Shown here in pieces: positions 15,545 to 23,964 of a stretch of 40,649 bases of DNA. The DNA comes from VBCK01 sp036270655 (GTDB taxonomy: Bacteria; Pseudomonadota; Gammaproteobacteria; Burkholderiales; Burkholderiaceae_F), in the NCBI GenBank assembly GCA_036270655.1, contig DATBCD010000018.1:1-40649 (forward strand), written 5' to 3'. The notes below the pieces were generated by a model. That model saw only the letters and a list, made by a program, of their open reading frames with translations. It had not been told where the DNA came from and searched no databases. The position numbers were made by a program, and so were the translations under genes. The first letter of the stretch is position 1; every line of letters starts with the position of its first letter.

Positions 15545-15624
15545 TTTGTCTTGTTCTCCTCAACCCGAAGCGCGAACTATATCGAAGGTTGAGTCGTTTG
15601 CGTCGATGTCCGCCCGGCTCCGCA

Positions 15625-16382
15625 TCAAAAATCCTGCCCGACGAAGAAGACTTCCGTGTGACCGGCCGAGGTGACCTCGATCCGCGTGTTGAACAGCGTC
15701 GACAGCTCTGCCGCCGTCAGTACGTCGGCGCGCCGCCCGGCGCGCCACCAGCCGGACCCGGACAGCAGCAGCGCGTGGGTGGCAAATCGCGCCGCCGCGT
15801 TGATGTCGTGCAGCACCGCGACCACGGTCTGCCGCGCCCGCGCGGCCAGCTTTGCCAGCACCCAGGCCTGGTGGCCCGGGTCCTGGTGCGAAGTGGGCTC
15901 GTCCAGCAGCAGCACCTGCGTGTCCTGAGCCAGCGCGGTTGCGATCGCCACCCGCTGACGTTCACCGCGCGACAGCCCCCGTACGTCACGCTGCACCAGA
16001 TGCGCGCAGTCCATTTCACTCAAGGCGGCGGCCGCCGCCTCGCGCGCGCCGTCCGCGGCGCCGAAGCGGTAGCGGGCCGTCAGCACCGTCTCCAGCACGG
16101 TGGCGGAGAACGGGTCGATCCAGCGGTCGTTGACCAGCGCGCGCAGCTCGGCCAGCTGCTCCACGGTGCAGCGGTCGACCGCGCGGTCCGCGATCCGGAT
16201 CGAACCGGCCTGCGTCCGACGCGCGCCGGCCAGCGCCCCCAGCAGCGATGACTTGCCGGCGCCGTTGGTCCGACCACGACCCACCGCTCGCCGGGTTGCA
16301 CCTGGATCGAAAGGGATTCGACCAGGGTTCGCTCGCCTGCGCGCAGGCGCAGATCCCGTACGTCGATCACCGGCCCGCTCAT
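15625..16382 (-). pseudogene. btuD: cobalamin ABC transporter ATPase BtuD, frameshifted
   Basis: ATPase of the BtuCD-F corrinoid importer, broken by one missing base. The first frame, from ATG 16382 (overlapping the btuC stop as ATGA), reads MSGPVIDVRDLRLR...GERWVVVGP for 39 codons. The rest continues in another frame as NGAGKSSLLGALAG, signature GLSRGERQRVAIA, Walker B VLLLDEPTS and the H-loop AVLHDIN. Restoring one G in the plus-strand GTTGGTCC at 16264-16271 (one C in the coding strand GGACCAAC) recreates the P-loop GPNGAGKSS. The joined protein would be about 252 aa, normal for the family. It may be a sequencing or assembly error rather than a real null allele. Confidence 0.88.
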
Positions 16383-17383
16383 CCGCGGCGCAATTGCCAC
16401 AGGAACAGCGGAACGCCGATCATCACGGTCAGCACGCCGACCGGCAGTTGCGCCGGCGAAGCGACCGTGCGGGCTGCCAGGTCGGCGGCCGCCAGCAGCG
16501 TGGCGCCGACGAACAACGAGGCTGGCAGCGCCAGCCTCTGGTCGTTTCCGACCGCAAAGCGCGCCAGGTGCGGCGCAACGAATCCGACGAAACCGATCGC
16601 CCCGGACAGCGCCACCGCCCAGCCGGTGGCGATCGAGGCCACGATCACCAGGCGCCGCCGCACGTGGTCGACCCGCACGCCCTGGGTGAAAGCCTGCAGA
16701 TCGCCACGCAGCATCAGGTTCAGCGCGCGGGCGTCGCGCGCGCAGACCCCGGCGCATACCGCCAGCACCGCCAGGCTGAGCCACGCGGTGGCCGGATCGA
16801 GCGCGCCGCTCAAGTCACCCAGCAGCCAGAACACCATCGGCCGCAAGCGGCCAGCCGGCGCCAGAGAAAGCACCAGGCTGAGCACCGCCGCGGCGAACGA
16901 CGCCATCATCACGCCAACCAGCAGGATCGAAGAGGAGGCGGACTCGCCGGACAGGTGCTCGGTTCCGAACAGCGCGCGCCGGGCCAGCAGGAACAGCATG
17001 GCCAGGGTGGCGAGCGCCCCGGCCACCGCGGCGCAATGGGTCGCGAAAGCGCCCGCGCCGGCTGCGATCGCCAGCATCGCGGCGCAGGCTCCGCCGCCCG
17101 AAATGCCCAGCACATACGGGTCGGCCAGCGGGTTGCGCAGCAGCGCCTGCAGCAGCCCGCCGGACAGCGCCAGCAGGCCCCCCACGGCGATCGCGATCAC
17201 GGCCCGCGGCAGTCGCAAGGCCACGATGGCCGACGTCAGCGATTGATCCGCGGGCGTCACCAGCGCGCTCAACGCGGCGACCGGATCGAGCCTGACGCTG
17301 CCGATCATCAGCGATGCCGGCAGCGACGCGGCGGCCGCCGCCGCGAGCAACCACATCAGGGTCCGTGCCCGCCGTTCGTTCAA
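16379..17383 (-). CDS. btuC: cobalamin ABC transporter permease BtuC
   Basis: FecCD-type inner-membrane permease of 334 aa that moves corrinoids delivered by BtuF. About ten hydrophobic segments are visible. Family motifs are RLPRAVIAIAVGGLLALSGGLLQALLRNPLADPYVLGISGGG, LSGAIGFVGFVAPHLAR and LPVGVLTVMIGVPLFLWQLRRG. The likely start is TTG 17383, with GAGG seven bases upstream; ATG 17356 would remove nine residues. It overlaps btuD by four bases. It is divergent from btuB, so the cobalamin riboswitch on the other strand does not control it directly. Confidence 0.92.
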   Translation of the reverse strand: MNERRARTLMWLLAAAAAASLPASLMIGSVRLDPVAALSALVTPADQSLTSAIVALRLPRAVIAIAVGGLLALSGGLLQALLRNPLADPYVLGISGGGACAAMLAIAAGAGAFATHCAAVAGALATLAMLFLLARRALFGTEHLSGESASSSILLVGVMMASFAAAVLSLVLSLAPAGRLRPMVFWLLGDLSGALDPATAWLSLAVLAVCAGVCARDARALNLMLRGDLQAFTQGVRVDHVRRRLVIVASIATGWAVALSGAIGFVGFVAPHLARFAVGNDQRLALPASLFVGATLLAAADLAARTVASPAQLPVGVLTVMIGVPLFLWQLRRG

Positions 17384-17467
17384 ATCGTGACCTCGATGCC
17401 TGCGACGACCCACCGCGGCAGCGTCCTGGCAGCGCCGGACGCTACCACAGCGGTCTTCGACCGAAGG

Positions 17468-17473
17468 TATACT
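17468..17473 (+). promoter_or_regulatory. candidate -10 of riboswitch-btuB transcript
   Basis: TATACT lies about 20 bp before the first conserved riboswitch helix on the same strand. A -35 is not convincing at the expected distance (CCACAG at 17445). Position relative to the aptamer is the main support. Confidence 0.45.
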
Positions 17474-17489
17474 GCCCCCGCTTGTCCGC

Positions 17490-17672
17490 GGTGCTGTGGC
17501 GGCTTTCCGCCGCCGCGGTTAAACGGGAAACAGGTGAGCGTTCCTTGATGGGCGCAATGCCTGTGCTGCCCCCGCAACGGTAAGCGAGTGTGGATGCATC
17601 CGACACGCCACTGCGCGAAAGCGCGGGAAGGCGATGCGTCAAGGCTCGCGAGCCCGGATACCGGCCGAGGAC
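17490..17672 (+). ncRNA. cobalamin riboswitch
   Basis: The class-defining elements occur in order: GGGAAACAGGTG at 17525, AATGCCTGTGCTGCCCCCGC at 17556-17575 followed by AACGGTAAGCG, GCCACTGCGCGAAAGCGCGGGAAGGCG around 17607-17633, and the B12-box-like end GAGCCCGGATACCGGCC at 17650-17666. It lies upstream of btuB on the same strand. Adenosylcobalamin binding should reduce btuB-bluB expression. The expression platform is not obvious; a hairpin CGCTGC/GCAGCG at about 17690-17707 is one candidate. The 430-bp gap between btuC and btuB is explained by this element. Confidence 0.95.
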
Positions 17673-17813
17673 AACGAAAGAACCGAAACGCTGCGGGGAG
17701 GCAGCGACAGGTGCGCAGCGTCATTTACGTGCCTTTCCGATTTCCCGAGGGCGTTTCATTGCCACGCAACTCACCGGACTGCGGGGACGCTGGCCGGAGA
17801 ACGGGAAATCGAT

Positions 17814-19802
17814 ATGGACAGCCGCATCAAGCCGGCCGCTCTGGCCGCCGGCCTGCTTTTCGCCTGCGCCGCTTTTGCCGGCGACGACCAGGTCGTGGTG
17901 GTGAGCGCCACCCGGTTCGCCGAATCGGATCCGCACATTCCGGCTGACATCAGCGTGATAACCCGCCAGGACATTCAAAACACGCCGGCGACGAACGTGC
18001 CGGATCTGCTCAAGGCCGCGGCGGGCATCGAAGTGCGCCCGCTGTACGGCGCCATGGGCATCGATGCGACCGTCGACCTGGGCGGCTTCGGCGACACCGC
18101 CGGAAGCAACACGCTGGTGCTGCTCGACGGCCAGCGCCTGAACCCGATCGACAGCGGCAGCATCAGCTGGTCGACGATTCCGCTGGCCAGCATCCAGCGC
18201 ATCGAGATCATCCGCGGCGCCGGCACCGTCCTGTATGGCGATCGCGCCAGCGGCGGCGTCATCAACATCGTGACCGACAAGGCGGGGCCGAGCACGGCTT
18301 TCGCGGAAGGGATCGGGGGCAGCTACGCGTATCGGGGCGCCGACGCAGGCGTTGCGGGCAGCGCCGACGGCACCACCTTCCGCATCACCGGCCATTACGC
18401 GGACACCGACGGTTGGCGCCACAACAGCCAGGCGGATCAACAGGCGGCGAGCGGACGCGTGGGACATACCGTATCCAGGGGCGAAATCTTCTCGGACTTC
18501 GCAGCCTACAAGGACTCCAACGGCCTGCCCGGCGCCGTGTTGAGCAACGACTACCGGGCCGACCCGACCCGGGCGCGAACGCCTTTCGACAGCCAGCATC
18601 GCGAAGGCTATCGCCTGCGGCCCGGCGCGTCGCTCAAGTTGTCCGACTCCCTGACGTTCGATGCGGAGGTCGGCGTCGAGCACGAGAACTACGATTCCGA
18701 CAACGTTTCCTTCGCCAGCGTGTTCGACAGGCACCGCACCACGGTGTCGGCCACGCCGCGCCTGCGCTGGGTGCAGGACCTCGGCGGCAAGCGCAACCAG
18801 ACCGTCACCGGCCTCGATTACTACGACGGCAAGGTGGACGCAACGTCGATCGGCATGCCCTCGGTGATACCGCAGACGGCCAAGCAGTCGAGCGCGGCGT
18901 GGTACGTGCAGAACGTCACCGAATTGTCGGACCGCTGGTTTCTCACCGTCGGGGGGCGCGAACAGCGGATGAATCAGCATGCGCTGCAGGGCGCTTACCT
19001 CGCGAATCCGGGCGCAGGTCTGTCGACCGTCCCGTCGTTCGACGGTTCGGCCGTCCGCACTCGTGCCGCCTTCGACGGGGGACTGGTTCTTCAGGGCACC
19101 GGATGGCGGGCTTTCGGCAAATACGGCAGCATCTTCCGCTTCGCCAACACCGACGAGTTGTTCGGTTTCAATCCGTTCACCGGAAATCCCGTCTTCGCCG
19201 GTGACCTGCTGCCTCAGCACGGCAGGATCGGCGAGCTCGGCGCGAGCTTTGCCGCGGGCAGGGCGAGCGGGCGGCTGTCGGCCTACCGGATGGACCTGAC
19301 CGACGAGATCGATTTCGACGGCACCACCTTCGCCAACGTGAACCTGCCGCCGACCCGCCGCCAGGGTCTGGAGGCGGAGATCGATTGGACCATCCTGGCC
19401 CGCCTGAAGGCACATGCGGCCTACACCTATATCGATGCCAGGTTCCGTGAGGGCCCCACCGCCGGCAACGAAATCCCGCTGGTCGCGCGCAACAAGGCTT
19501 CCCTGCAGCTCACCTCGGACAACGGCCGCCGAGGGTCCTACAGCATCGCCATCACGACTGTGGGCGGGCGCCGCTACAGCGGCGATTTCGCCAATTCGCT
19601 CGGCAACCTGGCCGGCTACACGACGGTCGATCTGCGGGGGCGATGGACGCTGGCACGCTGGACGTTCACGGCCACGTTGATCAATGCCCTGGACCGGCGC
19701 TATGCGCCGTTTGCCGGGTATTCGACCTTCGTCAACGACACCTTCTATTACCCGGCCGACCCGCGCAGCCTGTTCGCCGGCGTCCGTTACGATCTTCCGT
19801 GA
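17814..19802 (+). CDS. btuB: TonB-dependent cobalamin receptor BtuB
   Basis: Outer-membrane receptor that imports cobalamin using TonB-ExbB-ExbD energy. The 662-aa protein has a signal peptide (MDSRIKPAALAAGLLFACAAFAG), a TonB box-like segment DQVVVVSATRF right after it, a plug domain (VPDLLKAAAGIEVRP, VLLDGQRLNP, IQRIEIIRGAGTVLYGDRASGGVINIVT) and a 22-strand barrel region. It follows a cobalamin riboswitch, which makes the substrate call firm. The final residues are VRYDLP rather than the usual terminal aromatic. bluB starts 20 bp later on the same strand. The start MDSRIK is chosen because the longer frame runs back through the riboswitch. Confidence 0.94.
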   Translation: MDSRIKPAALAAGLLFACAAFAGDDQVVVVSATRFAESDPHIPADISVITRQDIQNTPATNVPDLLKAAAGIEVRPLYGAMGIDATVDLGGFGDTAGSNTLVLLDGQRLNPIDSGSISWSTIPLASIQRIEIIRGAGTVLYGDRASGGVINIVTDKAGPSTAFAEGIGGSYAYRGADAGVAGSADGTTFRITGHYADTDGWRHNSQADQQAASGRVGHTVSRGEIFSDFAAYKDSNGLPGAVLSNDYRADPTRARTPFDSQHREGYRLRPGASLKLSDSLTFDAEVGVEHENYDSDNVSFASVFDRHRTTVSATPRLRWVQDLGGKRNQTVTGLDYYDGKVDATSIGMPSVIPQTAKQSSAAWYVQNVTELSDRWFLTVGGREQRMNQHALQGAYLANPGAGLSTVPSFDGSAVRTRAAFDGGLVLQGTGWRAFGKYGSIFRFANTDELFGFNPFTGNPVFAGDLLPQHGRIGELGASFAAGRASGRLSAYRMDLTDEIDFDGTTFANVNLPPTRRQGLEAEIDWTILARLKAHAAYTYIDARFREGPTAGNEIPLVARNKASLQLTSDNGRRGSYSIAITTVGGRRYSGDFANSLGNLAGYTTVDLRGRWTLARWTFTATLINALDRRYAPFAGYSTFVNDTFYYPADPRSLFAGVRYDLP

Positions 19803-19821
19803 TCGGCCCCAGGTTGCTGCC

Positions 19822-20493
19822 ATGAGCCCACATCGCCTTGACGACGCAGCCGTCGCCGCCGTCTATCAGACCATCCACGGCCGCCGCGACATCCGCGAGT
19901 TCCTGCCCGGGCCGCTGCCCGAGGGAACGCTCGAGCGCCTGTTCCAGGCGGGCCATACGGCACCTTCGGTCGGCTACATGCAACCCTGGCGGATGATCCA
20001 CATCACCGATCCGCTGCTGCGCGAATCCATCGCCGCTCTGGTTGAGCAGGAGCGCCGGCGCACCGCGGCGGCTTTACCGTCCCGCAAGGACGAATTTCTG
20101 AAGCTCAAGGTCGAGGGCGTAAAAAGCTGCGCCGAAGTCGTCGTCGTTGCGCTGATGGACGGTTGCGAGCGGCACATCTTCGGCCGCCGTACCCTGCCGG
20201 AAATGGACCTCGCCTCGGCGGCCTGCGCGATCCAGAACATGTGGCTGGCGGCGCGCGCCGAAGGCATCGGCCTGGGGTGGGTATCCATCTTCGATCCGAC
20301 CGCGCTGGCGGCCCTGCTCGCCATGCCGCCGGGGGCGCGGCCGATCGCAATCCTGTGCATCGGCCACGTCGCCGCTTTTCCGGAGCGGCCGGTGCTCGAC
20401 GCGCTGGGCTGGGGGTGCCGTCTTCCGCTCGGGCGGGTCGTGTTCGAGAACCGGTGGCCCGCGGACGCCGAGCCGACGCCGCCGGCCTATTGA
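19822..20493 (+). CDS. bluB: 5,6-dimethylbenzimidazole synthase BluB
   Basis: Flavin-destroying oxidoreductase that converts reduced FMN and oxygen to 5,6-dimethylbenzimidazole, the lower ligand of cobalamin. The 223-aa nitroreductase-fold protein has GRRDIREFLPG (FMN contact), TAPSVGYMQPWRMIHI, the EMDLASAACAIQNMWLAARAEGIGLGWVSIF core and a typical C-terminus. It shares the riboswitch-controlled transcript with btuB and supplies CobT, encoded nearby. Its last seven bases overlap the convergent btuF gene. Confidence 0.94.
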   Translation: MSPHRLDDAAVAAVYQTIHGRRDIREFLPGPLPEGTLERLFQAGHTAPSVGYMQPWRMIHITDPLLRESIAALVEQERRRTAAALPSRKDEFLKLKVEGVKSCAEVVVVALMDGCERHIFGRRTLPEMDLASAACAIQNMWLAARAEGIGLGWVSIFDPTALAALLAMPPGARPIAILCIGHVAAFPERPVLDALGWGCRLPLGRVVFENRWPADAEPTPPAY

Positions 20494-21416
20494 ACCGATG
20501 GCGCGCCTGCCGGCACCGATCGGGTGGCCGACTCGCGTCCCGCGGGCCGCCGCTGGCGCGCCGTCTCGAGGTCGCGACAGAGCTGCTCGGCGCCGTCGAG
20601 CAGCCGCGGCGTATGACGCTGGATCAGATCCGGCGCAATGAAGAACAGGTTGTCGCGCGCCGCCGCGATGAGCTGCGGCCAGCGGCGCCAGGCGTCGAGC
20701 CAGTCGGGCCGCGTCGCGTCCGCGCCGCTGGCCACGATGACCTCCGGATTGGCGGCCAGCACCGCCTCGACCGACACGGTCGGCGCCATCGGTGTCAGAT
20801 GGCCGAAGATGTTCACGCCGCCGCACAGGCGGATCGCGCTGCCGATGATCTGGCTGCCGCCCACCGTGATCGGCGGGTCGCCCCAGATCTGATAAAAAGT
20901 GCGCACCTGCGCGCGGCTCGAATAACGCTGTCGAAGCTCGGCCAGCCGGGCGCGGTACGCCTGCGCGGCGGGCGCGGCGGCACTCGAGGTGCCGGCCAGC
21001 CGGCCGAATTGCTCGAGATTGCCGGCCACGTCCTCGATGCGGTCCGGCTCGGACAGGTAGAGAGGAATGCCCCGGCGTTTGAGCAGCTCCAGATCGCTCG
21101 GGGAATTGCCGGTCTGCCAGGCGATGACCAGGTCGGGTCTGAGCGCGAGGATCGCCTCGAGGTCCACGTTCTCGTAGCCGCCGATGCGCGCGATGCGACT
21201 GGCCGCCTGCGGATAGTCGCTGTACTGAACGGTGCCGACCACCCGGTCGCCGGCGCCGGCCGCAAACAGGATCTCCGTGATGTGCGGCGCCAGACTGACG
21301 ATGCGCCGGGCCGGCTCCTTCAGGCGGACTTCGGCGCCGCTGTCGTCACGCAGGGCGATGTCGGCTCGCGCGGGCAGTGCACAGGCGGCGAGAACCAGAA
21401 GAAGCAGGCAGCGCAC
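20487..21416 (-). CDS. btuF: periplasmic cobalamin-binding protein BtuF
   Basis: Type III periplasmic binding protein that hands corrinoid to BtuCD. The 309-aa protein has a short signal peptide (MRCLLLLVLAACALPARA) and the two-lobed fold typical of the family: RIVSLAPHITEILFAAGAGDRVVGTVQYSDYP, LRPDLVIAWQTGNS, TFYQIWGDPPITVGG and VLAANPEVIVASGAD. The start is GTG; no nearby in-frame ATG exists. It lies 87 bp downstream of cobU on the same strand, so it may be transcribed with it, separate from btuC and btuD. The C-terminal 25 residues look disordered. Confidence 0.92.
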   Translation of the reverse strand: MRCLLLLVLAACALPARADIALRDDSGAEVRLKEPARRIVSLAPHITEILFAAGAGDRVVGTVQYSDYPQAASRIARIGGYENVDLEAILALRPDLVIAWQTGNSPSDLELLKRRGIPLYLSEPDRIEDVAGNLEQFGRLAGTSSAAAPAAQAYRARLAELRQRYSSRAQVRTFYQIWGDPPITVGGSQIIGSAIRLCGGVNIFGHLTPMAPTVSVEAVLAANPEVIVASGADATRPDWLDAWRRWPQLIAAARDNLFFIAPDLIQRHTPRLLDGAEQLCRDLETARQRRPAGRESATRSVPAGAPSVQ

Positions 21417-21503
21417 GGCAGATCGTCGGGGCCGAAGGCGCGCATCTTAGTCCGTCCTTCCCGCCCCAAGGCCTGGCGCCGGCTTCGGTATCAACGGGGC
21501 CCT

Positions 21504-22058
21504 TCACGGGCTTTTTTTGAGCTCCAGCGGCAAGCCGGCCGCGGTCAACGTGACCTGGTCGCAGACGGCGGCCGCTTTCTGGTTCAGGCGCCCTTGCTCG
21601 TCGGCAAAGCTTCTCGCCACTGCGTTGATCGGCACGATGCCGCAGCCGACTTCGTTGCTGACCAGGATCAGGCGACCGGGCAGATCGGGCAGGCACTGCA
21701 GCAAGGCTGCGGTCTCGTCATTGAGCAACGGACAGTCGACCGGCTCGCCGGCTTCTGCCTGAGCCGCAGCGCGCCCGGCGAAGAACAGATTGGACAGCCA
21801 CAGCGTCAGGCAATCGACCAGAACACACGTGTCGGCCGCAGCGTGACGACGCAGCGCGGCGCCCAAATGCAACGGCTCTTCGATGCAGGTCCAGTGAGCC
21901 GGCCGATGCTCCCGGTGATGAGCGACGCGGCGCGCCATTTCCGGATCTGCGGCCCGGGCGGTGGCCAGATAAACCACCGCAAGGCCGCTTTGCCGCGCCC
22001 GCAGTTGGGCCAGCGCACTCTTGCCCGAACGGGCGCCGCCGATGATCAGTTCCGCCAT
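21504..22058 (-). CDS. cobU: adenosylcobinamide kinase/guanylyltransferase
   Basis: Bifunctional enzyme that phosphorylates adenosylcobinamide and then adds GMP to give adenosylcobinamide-GDP for CobS. The 184-aa protein starts with MAELIIGGARSGKS (P-loop, residues 7-14), has the HHREHRP segment with the guanylylated His region, VDCLTLWLSN and VSNEVGCGIVP. It is divergent from cobT with 89 bp between the starts; no second riboswitch is visible there. A short hairpin followed by T7 near 21500-21520 overlaps the stop codon and reads only in the opposite direction. Confidence 0.95.
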   Translation of the reverse strand: MAELIIGGARSGKSALAQLRARQSGLAVVYLATARAADPEMARRVAHHREHRPAHWTCIEEPLHLGAALRRHAAADTCVLVDCLTLWLSNLFFAGRAAAQAEAGEPVDCPLLNDETAALLQCLPDLPGRLILVSNEVGCGIVPINAVARSFADEQGRLNQKAAAVCDQVTLTAAGLPLELKKSP

Positions 22059-22147
22059 GGGGCGACCAGCCTAGCAGTTCGGACATTCGAGCCGGCCGCG
22101 CGATAATGCGCGGCCTCGGTCGGCCCCCATTCGAAAGGGAGAATCGG

Positions 22148-23200
22148 ATGCATTCGGATCTGCCGCAGTTCCGCATCGCCGCCGTCGACCGCACCCTGGC
22201 TGCGGCGCTGCAAAGCAAGATCGACCAGAAGACCAAGCCGCTCGGCGCGCTGGGGCGCATCGAGCAACTCGCGCTGCACCTGGGCCTGATCCAGCGCAGC
22301 CTGACCCCGCGGCTGCACCGGCCCCACGTGCTGGTGTGCGCCGGCGACCACGGGGCCGCGAAGTCGGGAGTTTCCGCCTATCCCCAGGACGTGACCTGGC
22401 AGATGGTGGAAAACTTCCTGGCCGGAGGCGCGGCGATCAACGTCCTTGCGCGCCAGGCCGGCATCGCACTGGTGGTGGCCGATGCAGGCGTCAACCATGA
22501 CTTCGGACCGCGCGAAGGTCTGCTCGACGCGAAAGTCGCGCCCGGCACCGCCAACTATCTCGAAGGCGCGGCGATGAGCCCGCAGCAGTGCGCCGCGGCC
22601 ATGGGCAACGGCGCTGCCGCGGTGCGCGACCTGGCCGCGGCCGGCTGCAACGTCCTTGGCCTGGGCGAGATGGGAATCGGCAATACGGCGGCCGCGTCGC
22701 TGTTGACCCACTGCCTGACCGGGCTGCCGCTGAACGCCTGCATCGGGCGCGGCACCGGCCTGGACGACGCCGGCCTGGCCCGCAAGCGCGACCTGCTGGC
22801 CAAAGCGCTGGCCCGCTGGGAAGACCGCAACGACCAGCCGCTGCAGGTCCTGGCCCGCTTCGGTGGCTTCGAAATCGCGATGCTGACCGGCGCGATGCTG
22901 GCCGCGGCCGAGGCGGGAATGATTTTGCTGATCGACGGCTTCATCGTGACCGGGGCGTTGCTGGTTGCGCATCGGCTGCAGCCGGCCGTGCTCGACTACT
23001 GCGTCTTCGCCCACCGCTCCGAGGAGGCGGGCCATCGAGGCCAGCTCGAAGCGCTGAACGGCGAACCGCTGCTCGACCTGGGCCTGCGTCTGGGCGAAGG
23101 CACCGGTGCGGCCCTGGCCTACCCGCTGCTGAAAGCGGCCTGCGCCTTTCTGGACGAGATGGCGAGTTTCGAGTCGGCGGGGGTCTCGAACCGGGAATGA
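22148..23200 (+). CDS. cobT: NaMN:dimethylbenzimidazole phosphoribosyltransferase
   Basis: Makes alpha-ribazole phosphate from nicotinate mononucleotide and the BluB product. The 350-aa protein carries VLVCAGDHGAAKSGVSAYPQDVTWQMV, LGLGEMGIGNTAAAS and the catalytic loop GEGTGAALAYPL, whose Glu falls at residue 317, the same number as in the Salmonella enzyme. ATG 22148 has GGGAG upstream and fits family length. The stop overlaps the cobS start as ATGA. First gene of the cobT-cobS-cobC operon. Confidence 0.96.
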   Translation: MHSDLPQFRIAAVDRTLAAALQSKIDQKTKPLGALGRIEQLALHLGLIQRSLTPRLHRPHVLVCAGDHGAAKSGVSAYPQDVTWQMVENFLAGGAAINVLARQAGIALVVADAGVNHDFGPREGLLDAKVAPGTANYLEGAAMSPQQCAAAMGNGAAAVRDLAAAGCNVLGLGEMGIGNTAAASLLTHCLTGLPLNACIGRGTGLDDAGLARKRDLLAKALARWEDRNDQPLQVLARFGGFEIAMLTGAMLAAAEAGMILLIDGFIVTGALLVAHRLQPAVLDYCVFAHRSEEAGHRGQLEALNGEPLLDLGLRLGEGTGAALAYPLLKAACAFLDEMASFESAGVSNRE

Positions 23201-23964
23201 TCCGCGAGCTCGAGGCGTTCTTCGCCGCGCTGCGCTTTTTCACCCGCCTGCCCGTCCCGTCCTGGGTCGGTCACTCGGAGCAGCAGCTCGAACAGGCCGC
23301 ACGCTATTTCCCTCTGATCGGCGTCGTCGTCGGGACCCTTGGCGCGCTGGTCACCGTGGCCACGGCGCTGCGACTGCCGGTGACGCTGGCGATCCTTGCC
23401 GGCATGGCAGCGACGTTGCTGGTCACCGGCGCATTCCACGAAGATGGCCTGGCCGACGCGGTGGACGGCTTCGGCGGCGCGTGGCAGAAGGAGCGCGTGC
23501 TCGAAATCATGAAGGACTCGCGCATCGGCACCTTTGGCGCCATTGCCGTCACGCTGATGCTGCTGGCCAAGTTCAACGCTCTGGTCCAGATCGACGCCCT
23601 GACAGGACGGCGCACCCTCGCGCTGGCGCTGGTGGCCGGCCACGCCCTGTCGCGCCTGGCTTCGACGGCGCTGATCAGCGTGCTGCACTACGTGCGCGAG
23701 GACGACGGCGCCAAGTCCAGACCGGTGGTTGGTCGGCTTCCTGCCGCCGGGCTCGGCCTGGCCGCGCTCTTCGGCCTGGCCCCTTGCGTGCCGCTGGCCG
23801 CCCCGCGCCTGTGGATCGCGATCGGCCTGGTCATCGTGGTGACAGCGCTGGCCGCCCGCTATTTCGTCCGTCGCATCGGCGGCTATACGGGCGACTGCCT
23901 GGGAGCCGCGCAGCAGGTGGCCGAGCTCGCCTTCTATGTTGGCCTGCTGTGCGTGTCTACCTGA
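23197..23964 (+). CDS. cobS: adenosylcobinamide-GDP ribazoletransferase
   Basis: Membrane-embedded cobalamin synthase that joins adenosylcobinamide-GDP to alpha-ribazole (phosphate). The 255-aa protein has about six hydrophobic segments and the family stretches FFTRLPVP, GAFHEDGLADAVDGFGG, ILEIMKDSRIGTFG-like VLEIMKDSRIGTFGA and GGYTGDCLGAAQQVAEL. It starts inside the cobT stop (ATGA) and overlaps cobC by 16 bp, so the three are tightly coupled. Confidence 0.96.
   Translation: MIRELEAFFAALRFFTRLPVPSWVGHSEQQLEQAARYFPLIGVVVGTLGALVTVATALRLPVTLAILAGMAATLLVTGAFHEDGLADAVDGFGGAWQKERVLEIMKDSRIGTFGAIAVTLMLLAKFNALVQIDALTGRRTLALALVAGHALSRLASTALISVLHYVREDDGAKSRPVVGRLPAAGLGLAALFGLAPCVPLAAPRLWIAIGLVIVVTALAARYFVRRIGGYTGDCLGAAQQVAELAFYVGLLCVST

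Noticed and set aside
17721..19823. A 700-codon minus-strand frame opposite btuB
   Set aside because: No recognisable domain; BtuB on the plus strand has all plug and barrel features and a riboswitch.
21498..21520. Intrinsic terminator GCCC-TTCAC-GGGC followed by T7
   Set aside because: The stem is only four base pairs and reads on the plus strand, where no transcript is expected; it overlaps the cobU stop codon.
22059..22147. Second cobalamin riboswitch between cobU and cobT
   Set aside because: The 89-bp gap is too short and lacks the conserved aptamer elements.
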